Shown here: piece by piece, positions 6,959 to 8,441 of the stretch
Layout of the letters: every line of letters starts with the position of its first letter
Position numbering within the stretch: the stretch's first letter is position 1
Source of the DNA: an uncultured Kineosporia sp.
Lineage (GTDB): Bacteria; Actinomycetota; Actinomycetes; Actinomycetales; Kineosporiaceae
Length of the DNA: 8,441 bases
Direction: 5' to 3'
Assembly (NCBI GenBank): GCA_937859855.1
Contig: CALMAR010000108.1
Location: 1-8,441 of the forward strand
Translations under genes and position numbers: made by a program
Notes under the pieces: generated by a model
What the model saw: the letters and a program-made list of their open reading frames with translations, nothing else
What the model was told of the DNA's origin: nothing
Databases searched by the model: none

Positions 6959-7050
6959 CGGTGCGCTCGGTCAGATTCGAACTGACGGCCTGAGGATTAG
7001 AAGAAGACCCGAACCCAGCTACCAGGTCCACTACCTGCGACTTTGCCCAC
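6959..7050 (-). repeat. tRNA-like direct repeat, copy B
   Basis: The partner of 2806-2897: same length, same orientation, about 73% identical with no gaps. On the minus strand it reads as the 3' half of an arginine-type (TCT anticodon-like) tRNA. A CTTCTAA loop is followed by variable-loop AGGCC, a perfectly paired T-arm GTCAG-TTCGAAT-CTGAC (6970-6986 on plus), and acceptor 3' strand CGAGCGC followed by A. A faint D-arm trace (GGTAGCTGGG on minus) remains, but the anticodon stem and 5' acceptor strand do not pair, so it is not a functional tRNA. This copy is closer to tRNA form than copy A. The far end again carries the shared CTACCTGCG-x-CTTTGCCCAC. Confidence 0.7.
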
Positions 7051-7099
7051 AGTTCCGCGCACTCTTGGAGCCCTGAGCCTCATGGTTGACCGCAGTTTC

Positions 7100-7123
7100 G
7101 TGTCATGAACCGTGTCGTGAATG
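7100..7123. repeat. Imperfect tandem 12-bp repeat
   Basis: GTGTCATGAACC is followed directly by GTGTCGTGAATG (9 of 12 identical), 11 bp past the stop codon of the minus-strand gene. It could be a worn mobile-element end or chance. Confidence 0.35.
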
Positions 7124-7134
7124 ATCTTGTTCCC

Positions 7135-8441
7135 TCAGGCGAAGCCGCTGACTTCAGGGATGAGGATCGTCACGCGAGCGCGGAGCATGCTGGAGTCGGA
7201 TTTGGCCCAGATCCTCGCCACGCCGGTCGCTAGGGCACCGCCTGATGCAAGTCGGAGCAGGGGCGGCGAGTAGTCGCGGGCCAGTTCGGCAGGAAGGTAT
7301 CCGACGTGGTGTAGACCGACCAATACGGCGACCGCGTTGGGATCATGCGGATTCCATCTTTCGGGCACCAGGACACATTGGACGCTATCGATCGTGTTGC
7401 CTTGCGTCGTAATAGGCATCCGCTGGTCGCTGAAAACGTTCCTGATTCCTTTGACGTGGTAGGTCTCTCCGGCTACTTCAACTTGCTCGTCCAGCGGATG
7501 CCGCGGTTCTTCGAGGTGAAGTCGCTGAACAATTGCAGCAAGGGAGGGGGGCTCTTCGGCTGGCTGAGATGGCTTTGGTGCCGGCGGCGAGATTGAGCTA
7601 TTTATGAACGGTCGCGCATCGTTTGAGCCGGTCACTGACGAAGCCCACCCAGCGTCATGTGTCGGCGCGTTGTTCTCCGGTCTCGTCTTGGGGAGGGACT
7701 GCTGGGGCTCAATCCCGCTGCTTGTACTCGTTGCTGTAACTTGCCCTTCGGCCATCTCCGCCAGGTCGACAGCGATTACAACGGCTGCGATGTCGGGTTC
7801 TTTATCCAGGTCCAGCGGGGCCAACTCTCGGTGACGACCTACGCTTAGTGACGTTAGTTCGCTAGAGACTTCGGTCACGATGGCTGCAGCGTCGGCCGTG
7901 TCCCATCGAACGCCCGTTAAGCGGTGCCGGTGAAAGCGAGCTGCCATCACGGCCTCCACGCGTGGTTGTCCGTAGGCGTTGGCGCCAGCGTCGCGTATTG
8001 CTATCACGCGTACGCTGTGGAGGCCGGGGGCGACTGCTAATGCTTCCTTGACGGTTGTGAGGGCGTATCCGCAGACCATCAGCCGGTAGATTTCGGTGGT
8101 TTCGGCTTTGGTGAGCTTCTTGAGTGAGAGGTTGCCAGCTGCGGTCGTCGTGGGACGGCGTTCTGGTACGGCGGTCGGACCTGGTACGAGCACCACGATG
8201 GAAGCTTCGCCTTGGTCGACGCCGACCGGCGCGGCCGCTGCTTCGTTGTCTTCGAAAGCCTCAGCCAAGGTACCCATGACGACATCGGGATCGTTCGCTT
8301 GAAGCCTGTCCCATACTTCGTCCAGTTGGGACTGGTACTGCTGACGCAGGCGCTCATTGTTTACGGCGATGGCAGCGGCTTCGGCTTCGGCGGACCTGTC
8401 CGCCTCCTCTCTGGCGGCAGAGCGTTTGCGGCGCTCGAAGA
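7135..8441 (-). CDS. Multi-domain protein with C-terminal HIRAN-like domain (N-terminus beyond window edge)
   Basis: The minus frame is open from the right edge to TGA at 7135-7137, giving 434 residues. The methionine at 8277 is internal, since the frame continues upstream with a charged helix (FERRKRSAAREEADRSAEAE...). In order: an Ala/Glu/Arg-rich coiled-coil-like segment; a middle domain with PERRPTTTAAGNLSLKKLTK and APGLHSVRVIAIRD that resembles the region following DUF4236 in some actinobacterial proteins (from memory, moderate trust); a roughly 70-residue Pro/Ser/Thr-rich linker; and a final domain of about 115 residues (DNA about 7150-7494). The last part carries VAGETYHVKGI, then CVLVPERWNPHDPNAVAVLV and HHVGYLPAELA. 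The LVPE-x-NPHDPNAVAV ... VGYLP series is typical of HIRAN domains, found in SWI/SNF helicases such as HLTF, where they bind DNA ends. Function of this fusion is unknown; DNA-end or foreign-DNA sensing is speculative. Promoter and start lie outside the window. Confidence 0.85.
   Translation of the reverse strand, partial: FERRKRSAAREEADRSAEAEAAAIAVNNERLRQQYQSQLDEVWDRLQANDPDVVMGTLAEAFEDNEAAAAPVGVDQGEASIVVLVPGPTAVPERRPTTTAAGNLSLKKLTKAETTEIYRLMVCGYALTTVKEALAVAPGLHSVRVIAIRDAGANAYGQPRVEAVMAARFHRHRLTGVRWDTADAAAIVTEVSSELTSLSVGRHRELAPLDLDKEPDIAAVVIAVDLAEMAEGQVTATSTSSGIEPQQSLPKTRPENNAPTHDAGWASSVTGSNDARPFINSSISPPAPKPSQPAEEPPSLAAIVQRLHLEEPRHPLDEQVEVAGETYHVKGIRNVFSDQRMPITTQGNTIDSVQCVLVPERWNPHDPNAVAVLVGLHHVGYLPAELARDYSPPLLRLASGGALATGVARIWAKSDSSMLRARVTILIPEVSGFA

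Noticed and set aside
6813..7076. 87-codon plus-strand frame over the hairpin and tRNA-like copy B
   Set aside because: Its only recognisable part is the artefact peptide produced by the tRNA-like repeat.

Overview
The window looks like accessory DNA from a high-GC actinobacterium. The base composition is GC-rich, GTG and TTG starts are used, there is a PadR-ABC exporter operon with stop/start overlap, and a decayed IS256-family transposase has an actinobacterial-style C-terminus. I cannot name the genus from sequence alone.

Layout, left to right. Positions 1-725 (+) hold the 3' end of a larger protein that looks like the C-terminal toxin tip of a polymorphic toxin. One base after it is a 152-aa gene placed like an immunity gene. 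Positions 941-2341 (-) encode a complete 14-helix-type MFS drug exporter of the DHA2 (EmrB/QacA-like) class, convergent with the toxin/immunity pair. Positions 2488-2787 (-) are the remains of an IS256-family element: a likely terminal repeat and about 90 codons of transposase C-terminus with a one-base frameshift. Just beyond the point where transposase homology stops lies a 92-bp tRNA-like repeat (2806-2897).

Positions 2995-6178 (+) form a self-contained exporter operon. A strong sigma70-like promoter has a near-perfect palindrome over its -10 box, followed by a PadR-family repressor, a MacB/LolD-type ABC ATPase and an FtsX/MacB-like permease, all tightly coupled. The likely logic is autorepression by PadR that is relieved when an inducer, perhaps a transported compound, is present. 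About 740 bp with no supportable gene follow, then a strong hairpin (6921-6952) and a second 92-bp tRNA-like repeat (6959-7050). This copy is in the same orientation as the first, has the same length and is about 73% identical. The two repeats therefore bracket the exporter operon. From 7135 to the right edge (-) runs the C-terminal 434 residues of a multi-domain protein ending in a HIRAN-like domain.

The most unusual structural observation is the pair of direct tRNA-like repeats around the PadR-ABC cassette, with the left one at the broken edge of an IS256 remnant. The most interesting genes are the toxin-tip/immunity pair and the HIRAN-ended protein, both cut by the window edges. I see no CRISPR array, no rRNA and no intact tRNA.
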